Shown: positions 38,039 through 46,542 of the stretch, one piece after another | Layout: each line of letters opens with the position of its first letter | Position numbering within the stretch: the stretch's first letter is position 1 | Assembly: GCA_900468065.1 (NCBI GenBank) | Contig: UBTA01000094.1 | Coordinates: 22,707-86,706, forward strand | Source of the DNA: Hyphomicrobiales bacterium | GTDB lineage: Bacteria > Pseudomonadota > Alphaproteobacteria > Rhizobiales > Rhizobiaceae | Length of the DNA stretch: 64,000 bases | Direction of reading: 5' to 3' | The notes under the pieces: generated by a model | What the model was told of the DNA's origin: nothing | The model's input: only the letters and a program-made list of their open reading frames with translations | Database searches by the model: none | Made by a program: the position numbers and the translations under genes

Positions 38039-39064
38039 ATGACCCACATATTTTCCCGACTGCGCCGGAATATCTTGAAGGGCGTAGCCCTTGCCTTCCT
38101 TGGCACGTCCCTGCTCTCAGGCGCAGCTTTTGCCGAAGACAAGCCAGACGTGATCCGGATCGGCACCACCGCGCCGGGGCATCTGAAGTTCATTCTCGGC
38201 CGCCACAACGGCGCATTCGAGAAAGAATTCACCAACGACGGTATCAAGGTCGAACTCGTTGCCTTCACCAATGGTGGCTCTGAGGCCCTGACAGCGCTTG
38301 CGACCGGCGCCATCGAAGTCACCTATACCGGCAACAACCCGGCTCTGCGCGCCGCAGCCCTTGGCGCTGACGTCAAGGCGGTCGGCCTGTCGAGCTTCAC
38401 CAAGAACTCGTCGACCACGATCATCGTCAAATCGGATTCGCCGATCAAGACGATTGCCGACCTCAAGGGCAAGAAGGTTGCCTTTCTGGCCGGCACGGTT
38501 CGTCATTCGGTGTTCTCGAAAGCGTTGAAGACCGTAGGGCTGACCACGGATGACGTCGAACCGCTCAACCTCGATTTTGCAGCATCCGGTCCGTCCCTGA
38601 TCCGGGGCGATGTCGACGCCGTCGTCGAATCCGACAACTCGACGTCCAAGCTGGTCGAAAAGGGCGAAGCCCGTGTCATCCTCGACAGCAACAAATATCC
38701 GGAATGGTCGGCACCCTTTATCATCTCGGTTAACGGCGAATTCGCCAAGAAATATCCTGAGCTCGTCAAACGCCTGTTGAAGGTCGATATCCAGCTGGCG
38801 CGCTGGGCAGACGCCCATCCGGAGGACACGATCAAGATTTTCGTTGATGAAACCAAGACATCGGAAAAATCGGTCCGCAAGACCTATGCCGATGGCAAAT
38901 TCTATCAGGACCCTCGCATCACGCCGGAAGCCATCAAGGCATTGCAGGACGAAGAGGCTTTCATGGCGGAAGCAAAGCTGCTCAAGGGTTCGGTGAACTA
39001 TGATACCTGGGTCGACACAAGCTATCTCGATGCAGCCTATAAGGAAGTCGATTCCAACCAGTAA
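38039..39064 (+). CDS. ABC transporter substrate-binding protein, SsuA/TauA-like
   Basis: A 341-residue exported protein. The signal peptide ends near GAAFAEDKP. The NMT1/SsuA fold is shown by GHLKFILGRHNGAFEKEF, GSEALTALATGAIEVTYTGNNPAL and DLKGKKVAFLAGTVRHSVFSKAL. Proteins of this family bind aliphatic sulfonates, taurine, nitrate or pyrimidine precursors. With the AprA/AprB-like pair in the same operon, an organosulfur ligand is the best inference. Confidence 0.9.
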   Translation: MTHIFSRLRRNILKGVALAFLGTSLLSGAAFAEDKPDVIRIGTTAPGHLKFILGRHNGAFEKEFTNDGIKVELVAFTNGGSEALTALATGAIEVTYTGNNPALRAAALGADVKAVGLSSFTKNSSTTIIVKSDSPIKTIADLKGKKVAFLAGTVRHSVFSKALKTVGLTTDDVEPLNLDFAASGPSLIRGDVDAVVESDNSTSKLVEKGEARVILDSNKYPEWSAPFIISVNGEFAKKYPELVKRLLKVDIQLARWADAHPEDTIKIFVDETKTSEKSVRKTYADGKFYQDPRITPEAIKALQDEEAFMAEAKLLKGSVNYDTWVDTSYLDAAYKEVDSNQ

Positions 39065-39083
39065 TCCGTCTATGTTGCTTTAA

Positions 39084-39120
39084 GACCGCCGGGCCTGCTC
39101 TGCACCGCTGCCCGGCGGTC
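39084..39120 (+). terminator. Hairpin terminator at the end of the organosulfur operon
   Basis: An 11-bp stem, GACCGCCGGGC (39084-39094) and GCCCGGCGGTC (39110-39120), followed by the T-rich ATTTGATTGTT. Confidence 0.8.
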
Positions 39121-39151
39121 ATTTGATTGTTCACAACGCTTCAAGACCGAA

Positions 39152-40417
39152 ATGACAGCAATTCCATCCGATCAGCGGCTGATGCCTGCACCAAAAAGCC
39201 GCAACTTCATCCTGTTTTCCATTGCGCAATGCGTCAGCTTTTCCGGGGACTGGATGCAGAAGGCTGCGGTCGGGTGGCTGGTCTGGGAGCTGACGCATTC
39301 GCCCGCCTGGGTGGGAGCCGTGGCCCTGTCCGATCTCATCGCCGCCTTCTGGGTTGCGCCGCTTGCGGGCACCGTCACCGATCGCAGCAATCCCTACAAG
39401 CTCATCTGGCTGACGCAGGTCCTTGCCATGGCAAATTCCTGCCTGATCTGGCTGCTGGTCGTGCTGGGTCTCGTTTCGCCTTGGCTCCTGCTGGTCTGGG
39501 CAGTGATCGATTCGACGCTGCAGGGGTTCAATCAGCCAGCGCGGATGATGGTGACAGGCGCACTTGCGCCTCCCGGGCGCGTATCCCAGGCGATTGCCGC
39601 CAACTCGATTGCGGCCAACATTGCCCGCAGCATCGGCCCGATGATCGGCGGCTACATCATGGTGCATTATGGTGTGAGCGACGTGTTTCTCGTCAACGCC
39701 GTCTCCTTCATCGCCATCATGGCGGTCCTTGTCCATGTTCGCCCGTGGATTGACCGGCCAGGCCTTGCGGCCCGCTCCGGGCACTTCACCGGCGATATCG
39801 TCTCGGGCTTCAAGTACATTCTGCGCGCGCCGCAAATTGCCATACTGTTTGCGCTGAACCTGTCGTTTTCCGTGTTGGCACGGCCATTCACCGAACTGTT
39901 TCCGGCACTGGCGGGCGGGACATTTGCGGGCGGTCCCGATACGCTCGGCCTGCTGATGGCGGCGCAAGGCGCCGGGGCGCTGTTCGGTGCCGGCTGGATG
40001 CTGAAGAAACACGCGCCGCTGACGCTGGTGCGGGTCACATTTGCCGCGGCCTTCGGCATCGCCATCTCGCTCATCCTCTTTTCAACGACAGCCACGTTCG
40101 GTTTCGCACTGGCGCTAATCGGGTTTGCAGGACTGTTTCATGTCGTCTGCAACATCGGCATGCAGACCATGGCGCAGACGATGAGCGAGCCGGCGATGCG
40201 CGGCCGTGTGCTCGCCCTCTATACGCTGGTTTTCCGGGCCGGACCGGCCGTTGGAGCTTTTGTGATTGGTTTTGCTGCCCACTGGTTTGACCTGCAGGTT
40301 CTGATCGGACTTGCCGCCGGGGTATTCGTGTTGGGCATTGTCAGCGCACTCCCAGTTGTTCGGCGTATCTATTTTCCCGGACGCTTGTCCGCCAACGTGC
40401 ACGAGGCTAACCAGTGA
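39152..40417 (+). CDS. MFS transporter, EntS/MFS_3 type
   Basis: A 421-residue major facilitator with about 12 spans. It has NFILFSIAQCVSFSGDWMQKAAVGWLVW at the start and LAGTVTDRSNPYKL in the first cytoplasmic loop, features of the enterobactin-exporter-like MFS_3 subfamily. It probably exports a small molecule. It overlaps the next MFS gene by four bases (GTGA), so the two exporters are co-translated. The ribosome site is weak. Confidence 0.9.
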   Translation: MTAIPSDQRLMPAPKSRNFILFSIAQCVSFSGDWMQKAAVGWLVWELTHSPAWVGAVALSDLIAAFWVAPLAGTVTDRSNPYKLIWLTQVLAMANSCLIWLLVVLGLVSPWLLLVWAVIDSTLQGFNQPARMMVTGALAPPGRVSQAIAANSIAANIARSIGPMIGGYIMVHYGVSDVFLVNAVSFIAIMAVLVHVRPWIDRPGLAARSGHFTGDIVSGFKYILRAPQIAILFALNLSFSVLARPFTELFPALAGGTFAGGPDTLGLLMAAQGAGALFGAGWMLKKHAPLTLVRVTFAAAFGIAISLILFSTTATFGFALALIGFAGLFHVVCNIGMQTMAQTMSEPAMRGRVLALYTLVFRAGPAVGAFVIGFAAHWFDLQVLIGLAAGVFVLGIVSALPVVRRIYFPGRLSANVHEANQ

Positions 40418-41859
40418 CAATTGTCAACGCGGCTGAGAGCCGGGAGATACAGGCCTCGTCCAGCCGTTCGCGGCTTGTGGCTTTTGTCGTCGCGGTATCC
40501 TTTTTTATGCAGATGCTGGATGCGACGATCGTCGTCACATCGCTGCCGCAGATGGCGCAGTCCTTCGGCGTCCAACCGGTGGCCATGAGCATCGGATTGA
40601 CGGTCTATATGCTGACAATGGCAGCCTTCATTCCGCTTTCCGGCTGGCTGGGGAACCGCTTTGGCGCCCGCAATGTCTTCATGGCGGCAATTGCGATCTT
40701 CGTGCTTGCTTCCCTGTTTTGCGGCCTGTCGAGCACGCTTGCAGAATTCATTGCCGCCCGCGCGGTCCAAGGGTTCGGCAGCGCGCTGATGAACCCGATC
40801 GGACGGATGATCGTGCTACGCAATGCGCCAAAACGCGACCTCGTCAATGCTGTCGCGTTGATCACATGGCCGGCGCTGATTGCGCCTGTCATCGGGCCGG
40901 TGCTTGGCAGCGTCATCACCACCTATGCAAGCTGGCATTGGAACTTCTTCATCAACATCCCGATCGGTCTTATCGGTCTTGCTCTTGTCTGGCATTTCGT
41001 GCCGCAGCAAAAGGAGGCGGATACAGGCAAGCTGGATCTCCTCGGCTTCGTGCTGTCCGCACTTGGCCTCACCCTGCTTCTGGCTGGATTGGAAAGTTTC
41101 GTTCATGGAACGGTGTCGGCATATCAGGTCGTTGCCTTGCTTGCGGTAGGCATCGGGCTTTCCGCATGGGCCATCCGTCATTTTCGCAGAACCGACAATC
41201 CGCTGCTGGAGCTTTCGCCGTTTGCCATCCCGACCTTTGCCTTTTCGACTCTGTCTGCCGGCACCGCTTCAAGGCTTGCGATCAACGCCATGCCCTTCCT
41301 GATCCCGCTGTTTTTCCAGGTCGGCTTCGGCCTCGATGCAATCGCGACCGGGACGTATATCCTGGTTTATTTCGCCGGAAATCTTGCAATGAAGTCCGTC
41401 ACGACACCGCTTCTGCGCCGGTTTGGTTTCCGAACGATCCTTGTCGTCAATGGCGCAATTGCCTCAGCTTCCATCGCCGCCTGCGCCATTCTATCGCCAG
41501 CGACATCGGATTTGGCGATCTACGCGCTCCTGTTCGTCGCTGGGCTATCCCGCTCCATGCAGTTTACAGCATTGAACACGCTGGGGTTCGCCGACATTAC
41601 ACCGGCGCAACGCAGTTCGGCATCGACACTGTCCAGCATGTTGCAGCAGTTCGCCATGGTTTTGGGTGTTGCCGTTGCCGCTGCTGTTCTCAGTATGTCT
41701 CAGCATATGCGGGGCGCAGCCGCCCTGTCGCTCGCTGATTTCCAATGGTCATTCCTGGCGATCGGCACGATAGGAATGCTTGCTTCCCTGAGATTTTTCG
41801 GACTGAAGAGAGACGCCGGTGCAGAAGTTTCAGGCCATTCAGCCACGAACGGCAGGTGA
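40414..41859 (+). CDS. MFS transporter, DHA2 (EmrB/QacA) type
   Basis: A 481-residue drug-proton antiporter with about 14 spans, starting at a GTG inside the upstream stop. The DHA2 motifs are LDATIVVTSLPQMAQSFG (motif D1) and GWLGNRFGARNVF (motif A), with motif C at ALIAPVIGPVLGSVIT. It exports drugs or toxic lipophilic compounds. The coupling to a second exporter is unusual. No membrane-fusion (EmrA) partner is nearby. Confidence 0.92.
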   Translation: MTIVNAAESREIQASSSRSRLVAFVVAVSFFMQMLDATIVVTSLPQMAQSFGVQPVAMSIGLTVYMLTMAAFIPLSGWLGNRFGARNVFMAAIAIFVLASLFCGLSSTLAEFIAARAVQGFGSALMNPIGRMIVLRNAPKRDLVNAVALITWPALIAPVIGPVLGSVITTYASWHWNFFINIPIGLIGLALVWHFVPQQKEADTGKLDLLGFVLSALGLTLLLAGLESFVHGTVSAYQVVALLAVGIGLSAWAIRHFRRTDNPLLELSPFAIPTFAFSTLSAGTASRLAINAMPFLIPLFFQVGFGLDAIATGTYILVYFAGNLAMKSVTTPLLRRFGFRTILVVNGAIASASIAACAILSPATSDLAIYALLFVAGLSRSMQFTALNTLGFADITPAQRSSASTLSSMLQQFAMVLGVAVAAAVLSMSQHMRGAAALSLADFQWSFLAIGTIGMLASLRFFGLKRDAGAEVSGHSATNGR

Positions 41860-42028
41860 TTGCGTATCCGGGGGATCAAGCGAGGGGCAATCCTTTTTGT
41901 AAGCGTCAAGGGAGCGTTGCGTGGCCAAACAGCAGCCATTCGAGGCGATGGTCTAACCAAAACTGCCAGTGTTGATTGAGATCCCGTCGTTGAACATGTC
42001 CGGCAAGACAGACGACACGCGATACGCG

Positions 42029-42193
42029 TTATCCAGCGAAGCGTTCCATCACGAAACCGTTGGGCGCCGCGGCGCCGTTCAAACGGCCCATCTTGCTCAG
42101 ATGCACATCCCCTGGGGAGAGCGCGCTTGTGGCGGTGAGCAGTGTGGCGGTTACCAGGAAACCCAGCGCCAGATACGCAATTTTGGTGATCAT
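42029..42193 (-). CDS. Small exported protein (54 aa)
   Basis: Start at MITKIAYLALGF with GGAGGG about nine bases upstream. It has one N-terminal hydrophobic segment, AYLALGFLVTATLLTATSA, which looks like a signal peptide with cleavage near SALS, and a mature part of about 30 residues (GDVHLSKMGRLNGAAAPNG). Unknown function. The stretch up to the MFS stop (41860-42028) and the one to 42463 hold nothing else I can support. Confidence 0.5.
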   Translation of the reverse strand: MITKIAYLALGFLVTATLLTATSALSPGDVHLSKMGRLNGAAAPNGFVMERFAG

Positions 42194-42463
42194 CGTTCGA
42201 AACCCTCCGGACAATCTCAAGACAAAGGACACGATCGAGATTTGCCGAAATCACCCATTTTCTCCAGTCGGCTGTTGGGAGACACGCCCCGTATCTAAAG
42301 CGGTCCGGCATGGCTTTGCGTTGCGGCGCAACCCGTCAGCCTCCTCCTTTAGGCGTCCGGTACATCCTCATTCCGGTGAGGGTGCCTCATGAATTTTGTG
42401 GTGCCGCACTACCTGCGCCAGCACTAGATCCTGCGCGTAGATTTTTTAAGCCCTTGCGATCAT

Positions 42464-42960
42464 TCAACGGTGTGCGGCCGCATCGACAGCCTGATCAACC
42501 TCAGCAAAGCAATCCTTCAACACGACCTGCATCCCGTTAACAAAGAACGATGGCGTGCCTTCCACAGAGAACACGTCGCGCGCTTCTCTTGTCGCTTTCG
42601 TCAATTGATCGAGATAGGGCTGGTTGGCGACGGCCCGGTCAAACGAGTTGGTCGATTCCAATCTCGCCAGCAATCTTGCGAACCTCAGCTTCCGTGCCCT
42701 CGCCTGCCGTCGCGATCTCCTCCATCCTGTTCATGAATGCCGAAACGGTCTCGTCGAATCGGTCCGCGCCCCTGGCATTGGCGATCATGAAGATCACCGC
42801 ATCCAGTGAATTGCGGATGAAGGGCCGCGTCGCGATTTTAAGCACACCGCGCGTGACGTATTTTCCCTCAAGCGCCTTGAGACTGCTCCGATGGAATTCG
42901 ATGCAATGGCTGCAGGTCGCCGATGAATAGAGGACCAGTGTTACGGGTGCCGTAAGGTCA
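42464..42960 (-). pseudogene. DsbA-family thioredoxin-fold protein, frameshifted
   Basis: One protein is spread over two frames. The N-terminal part has the redox motif SSATCSHCIEFH and RPFIRNSLDAVIFM (frame ending at 42639). The C-terminal part has EGTPSFFVNGMQV (frame ending at 42464), typical of DsbA/BdbD-like oxidases. A frameshift near 42640-42675 joins them. No usable start codon or signal peptide precedes the redox motif, because the frame runs back into the stop region of the TDT gene. It is therefore truncated at the front as well. Confidence 0.7.
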
Positions 42961-43002
42961 ATTGATCTCCGTCTTGCCGTATGATTTCCCGTCGGGGTTC
43001 AG

Positions 43003-44148
43003 TCAATCTTCATGAAGGCAGGGCGCGACAAAGAGGGAGCGGTCCCAGGCGCCGCGCAGTGTCCGCACAGAAACGATCAACCAGACGCAGGCAAGCATTG
43101 CCACAAGTGCAGCGCCGGCGTGGGCGATAGCCGGGATCGGAAGAATCGCGGATAGGCGAAGGGTTGCAACGGCATAGACCCCAAGAGGAAAGGTGAAACC
43201 CCACCATCCCATATTGAAAGGCAGGCCGTTGCGCGCAACGCGCAAGGTAATCAGCACCGCGGTGGCAAGCCACCAGATGCCGTATCCCCAAAGAAGGATG
43301 GCCGCGAGAAGACTGGCGCCAGCCACACCCTGGGCGACTGCACCAAGGCCATTGACATCAAGGACCGCCGGGGCATTCTGGCTGACAAGCAGCAGCCCAA
43401 GGGCGCCCGTGCCGATTGGGCCAAGGGCAAGAAAGCTCGATGCCGCCATGCTGACAGGCGGAAGTTTGTGAACGGCCATGCGTAGGAACAACACGGCAAG
43501 CACACTCATCGCAAGCGGCACCGAACAGGCCCAAAGAACGAGACTGGTGAGCAGTACGGCCAGTTGCGCACCGGCATCTGGAAGATGCGGCAGCAGCATC
43601 GCGCCGCTCACGGCGGCAACCTCGCTTGCAACGATTGGCAGAAGCCACATGGCAGTCATCTGATCGAGGGAATGTGTCTGACGGGTGAACATCATGAAGG
43701 GAACCGCCAGACCGCAGAGAAGCGCAAGCGCAACATCGGCAAGCCACAGGTTTTTCGCAATGACGACCGCTGCCACGCCCATATGGGGAACGCCGAAAAT
43801 GAGAAAGCCGTTGATGAGGGTTGCGAGCCCCATCGGCACGCAGCCGAGAGACATGGACACGACCGAATGGCCAAAGATACGGCTTGCCTCCCGGTAGTAG
43901 AGAACCCACCGGGCAGCATAGAGACCGGTGAAGAGAACAAACAACAGTATGTTCAACAGCCATAGCATCTGGCCGGTCTGGAAAAGCAAAGGGGGGCTCG
44001 GAAACTGCGCCAGGGCAATTGCGAGAATTCCTGTTCCCATCGTCGCGGCAAACCAGTTCGGGGTGAACTGGCGGATAATGTCTCGGCGATCCTTAATGTG
44101 AACACCCATAAGGTGAGGGTTTGGCGCGCAGGCCACGAGCTCGACCAT
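43003..44148 (-). CDS. TDT / SLAC1-type anion or C4-dicarboxylate transporter
   Basis: A 381-residue protein starting at MVELVACAPNPH (GGGAGA upstream) with about ten hydrophobic spans. The opening QFTPNWFAATMGTGILA and FNMGWWGFTFPLGVY are hallmarks of the tellurite-resistance/dicarboxylate transporter (TehA, Mae1, Ssu1, SLAC1) family. Substrates in the family include malate, chloride/nitrate and sulfite. A LysR regulator lies 148 bases upstream on the same strand and may control it. Confidence 0.9.
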   Translation of the reverse strand: MVELVACAPNPHLMGVHIKDRRDIIRQFTPNWFAATMGTGILAIALAQFPSPPLLFQTGQMLWLLNILLFVLFTGLYAARWVLYYREASRIFGHSVVSMSLGCVPMGLATLINGFLIFGVPHMGVAAVVIAKNLWLADVALALLCGLAVPFMMFTRQTHSLDQMTAMWLLPIVASEVAAVSGAMLLPHLPDAGAQLAVLLTSLVLWACSVPLAMSVLAVLFLRMAVHKLPPVSMAASSFLALGPIGTGALGLLLVSQNAPAVLDVNGLGAVAQGVAGASLLAAILLWGYGIWWLATAVLITLRVARNGLPFNMGWWGFTFPLGVYAVATLRLSAILPIPAIAHAGAALVAMLACVWLIVSVRTLRGAWDRSLFVAPCLHED

Positions 44149-44225
44149 GGTTTTTCTCCCGTGTGATAATGGGAAAGTAGCAAGGTCGAATGTTCGATTC
44201 CAACGCATAATAATTGACATATCAT

Positions 44226-44240
44226 TCGATAGAATCGATT
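44226..44240. promoter_or_regulatory. Candidate LysR-type operator upstream of the TDT gene
   Basis: The palindrome TCGAT-AGA-ATCGA (44226-44238) overlaps AATCGATT (44233-44240). The same AATCGATT recurs upstream of the LysR gene at 45213-45220. This suggests a shared site for the LysR protein at its own promoter and at the TDT promoter. Confidence 0.5.
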
Positions 44241-44296
44241 ATTTAGGCTCGCATTGACATGCCGATGCGCCATAAGCGCAGCCCTGATTAACGGCA

Positions 44297-45178
44297 TCAA
44301 CCCGATGCGATCAGGCTTTCAAAAACCTCTGCCGCCTTGCTGCGATAACGCGACTTATGGCGGAGAAGATAAAAGGGTCTGGGTATCGCCGGAAATGCCA
44401 CCTCGACCAGCAGGCCTCCCCGCAACTGGGAGGAGGCAGCGCTTCGTGAGACAAAAGTCGCGCCAAGGCCAGCTTCAACCGCACCGAGCACGGCCTCGTT
44501 CCCCGGAAGAACGATTGCAATATCAAGACAACTGAAAACAGCCCCCTGACTGACCAGCATGCTTTCGAAGGAGTGCCGGGTTCCCGACCCCGGTTCGCGG
44601 ACGATCCACGGGCTTGCGGCAAGCTCTGCCACGGATATGGGAGCAAGCTTCGCCCAGGGATGTCCGGGCGATACCACCACGATCATCTCGTCGGTGGCAA
44701 TGATATGAGATGACAGCATCGGGCGATCGACAGGACCTTCGACGAGGCCAAGTTCGACAAGCCCGGCATCGACAGCGTCAGCCACTGCCTCCGTGTTGCC
44801 CAAGCGAACCTGCAGGGTGACACCGGGATATGCGGCATGATAGTGCGCCAACCGCTTCGGTAGCCAGTATCCGCCAACTGTCAGGCTGGCCATGACCGAG
44901 AGCTCGCCGCGCATCAGACCGGCGAGATCATTGAGCGCCGCTTCAGCAGCCTTCGCCTGCGACAGAACCAACTGCGCCTGATTGAGAAAAACCCGCCCTG
45001 CCTGATTGAGCACGATGGATCTGCCGACACGATCGAAGAGGGTGACCGCGTGTCTGGTTTCCAAAGCATTGACCGCAGCGCTAACGGCCGACTGCGTCAT
45101 GTTGAGCGCCTTGGCCGCATTGGTAATGTGTTCGCGTTGTGCGACTTCAGCGAAAATCCGCAGTTGCTCAAGTGTCAT
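44297..45178 (-). CDS. LysR-family transcriptional regulator (CbbR/YwfK-like)
   Basis: A 293-residue regulator from MTLEQLRIFAEVAQREHITNA. The helix-turn-helix HITNAAKALNMTQSAVSAAV and a substrate-binding domain (from about residue 90) are typical; the sequence resembles the CbbR/CysL branch. It precedes the TDT gene in the same direction, and the two promoters share AATCGATT words. The effector is unknown; sulfite or an organic acid would fit the neighbour. Confidence 0.9.
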   Translation of the reverse strand: MTLEQLRIFAEVAQREHITNAAKALNMTQSAVSAAVNALETRHAVTLFDRVGRSIVLNQAGRVFLNQAQLVLSQAKAAEAALNDLAGLMRGELSVMASLTVGGYWLPKRLAHYHAAYPGVTLQVRLGNTEAVADAVDAGLVELGLVEGPVDRPMLSSHIIATDEMIVVVSPGHPWAKLAPISVAELAASPWIVREPGSGTRHSFESMLVSQGAVFSCLDIAIVLPGNEAVLGAVEAGLGATFVSRSAASSQLRGGLLVEVAFPAIPRPFYLLRHKSRYRSKAAEVFESLIASG

Positions 45179-45440
45179 GGGGAGCCCCTTCAATCGAAAG
45201 TGGACAATCCTTAATCGATTCTCCCGAACATTTGCCCTAAAACCAAATGAGGGAAGTGATTAACGTTATCGACGCCCTCTGACGGAGCTCGGGATGTTGG
45301 CGGTCTCTAGGCGGAACAGCGCAGCTAACCCCATCCCCTTACATCACGTGGTCTTTGCTTGCGGCCATGAGAGATAAGCAAACTCGGAGCCGACGGTTCC
45401 GAAATATGCGCTGCCGCCGATCCTTCCCTCCAACGCAATA

Positions 45441-45471
45441 TTTGACTTTTGTCAAACCTCGTGACTATTGT
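45441..45471 (+). promoter_or_regulatory. Candidate SorC operator and promoter of the second SorC gene
   Basis: A perfect inverted repeat TTTGAC-TTTT-GTCAAA lies at 45441-45456. It covers a possible -35 box TTGACT (45442-45447), with a possible -10 TATTGT (45466-45471) 18 bases later. The word CTTTTGTCAA (45446-45455) is identical to one in front of the first SorC gene (12693-12702). Overlap of operator and -35 would give autorepression. The rest of 45179-45440 shows only AATCGATT at 45213. Confidence 0.6.
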
Positions 45472-45499
45472 CTAATGTCGATCCATCGAAGGAGAAAAG

Positions 45500-46471
45500 A
45501 TGCCTGTCCGGTCCACAGATCAGATTCTGCACAAGGCCGCCTGGCTTTATTACACCCATGGTCTGCGGCAGGATGAAGTGGCCCAGCACCTGAACATTTC
45601 CCGTGCCTCGGTCGCCACCTATCTCCGCCGTGCCCGTGAGACGGGAATCGTCAACATTTCGACATCCACACAGCTGTTTGCCGACGACGTGCTGGCACGT
45701 GAACTGGAAGATGCGCTCGGGCTTGCCGCCGTCTGGATCGTGCCGGAAGACCGCCACGCCATGGACCCGACAGCGGAAATGCCGGTCGTTGCAGCAGCCG
45801 TCTTTCTCGAACTGATCAATAAAGGCGACCGCGTTGGCGTTGCCTGGGGCCGCACCGTCTATCATCTCGCCGACGTCATGCCCTATGCCGACCTGCAAGG
45901 GGTGACCGTCGTTCAGCTCTGCGGCAATCTAGGCGCCCCCTATTCGTATCGCCCCGACCAGTGCACCACGGAAATCGCTCGCCGCCTGAATGCCGAGGGC
46001 ATCAACGTCTACGCGCCGCTTGTGCTGAGTTCCGAACAGCTTGCCGATGCGCTTCGAAACGAGCCTGTCATTCGCGAGCAGCTTGCGACTATTTCAGACT
46101 GTCAGCTTGCGCTATACTCCGTCGGCGGCATCGAGGACGATAGTCATCTCGTTAAGTGCGGAGCCCTTACCGCTGCCGAAATGCATGCGCTGGGAGAGAC
46201 CGGCGCTGCCGGTGTCATCGCCGGCCAGATCATCGATGCCGAAGGCCAGTGGCTCGATTGCGCCCATAACCGGCGCTGTATTTCCGCTGATCTCGGCTCC
46301 ATCCGGGCCATCGCCAAACGCATGATGGTGGTTCAGGAAGACAGCAAGTTCGAGCCCCTGGTCGCGGCGATCAAGGGCGGTTTCGCCTCGCATCTGGTGG
46401 TGACAACGTCCATGGCGCGGCGGCTGCTCGACCGATGGAATTCCGAAGACGGCAATCGCCGCACGGCGTAA
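45500..46471 (+). CDS. SorC/DeoR-type sugar-binding transcriptional regulator (copy 2)
   Basis: A 323-residue regulator with strong AAGGAG upstream. The helix-turn-helix is QDEVAQHLNISRASVATYL, and the sugar-phosphate-binding domain has RVGVAWGRTVYHLADV, LYSVGGIEDD and AAIKGGFASHLVVT. It is a diverged paralogue of the SorC protein at 12782-13759. It lies 71 bases before the second RhaD-like gene on the same strand, so the pair is probably one autoregulated operon. Confidence 0.92.
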   Translation: MPVRSTDQILHKAAWLYYTHGLRQDEVAQHLNISRASVATYLRRARETGIVNISTSTQLFADDVLARELEDALGLAAVWIVPEDRHAMDPTAEMPVVAAAVFLELINKGDRVGVAWGRTVYHLADVMPYADLQGVTVVQLCGNLGAPYSYRPDQCTTEIARRLNAEGINVYAPLVLSSEQLADALRNEPVIREQLATISDCQLALYSVGGIEDDSHLVKCGALTAAEMHALGETGAAGVIAGQIIDAEGQWLDCAHNRRCISADLGSIRAIAKRMMVVQEDSKFEPLVAAIKGGFASHLVVTTSMARRLLDRWNSEDGNRRTA

Positions 46472-46542
46472 CCGTCCCATCCACACGTGACAATCTGCCC
46501 CATAGGCCCGGGCCTTAAACCTATCCAAGGGAGGACAAGGCA

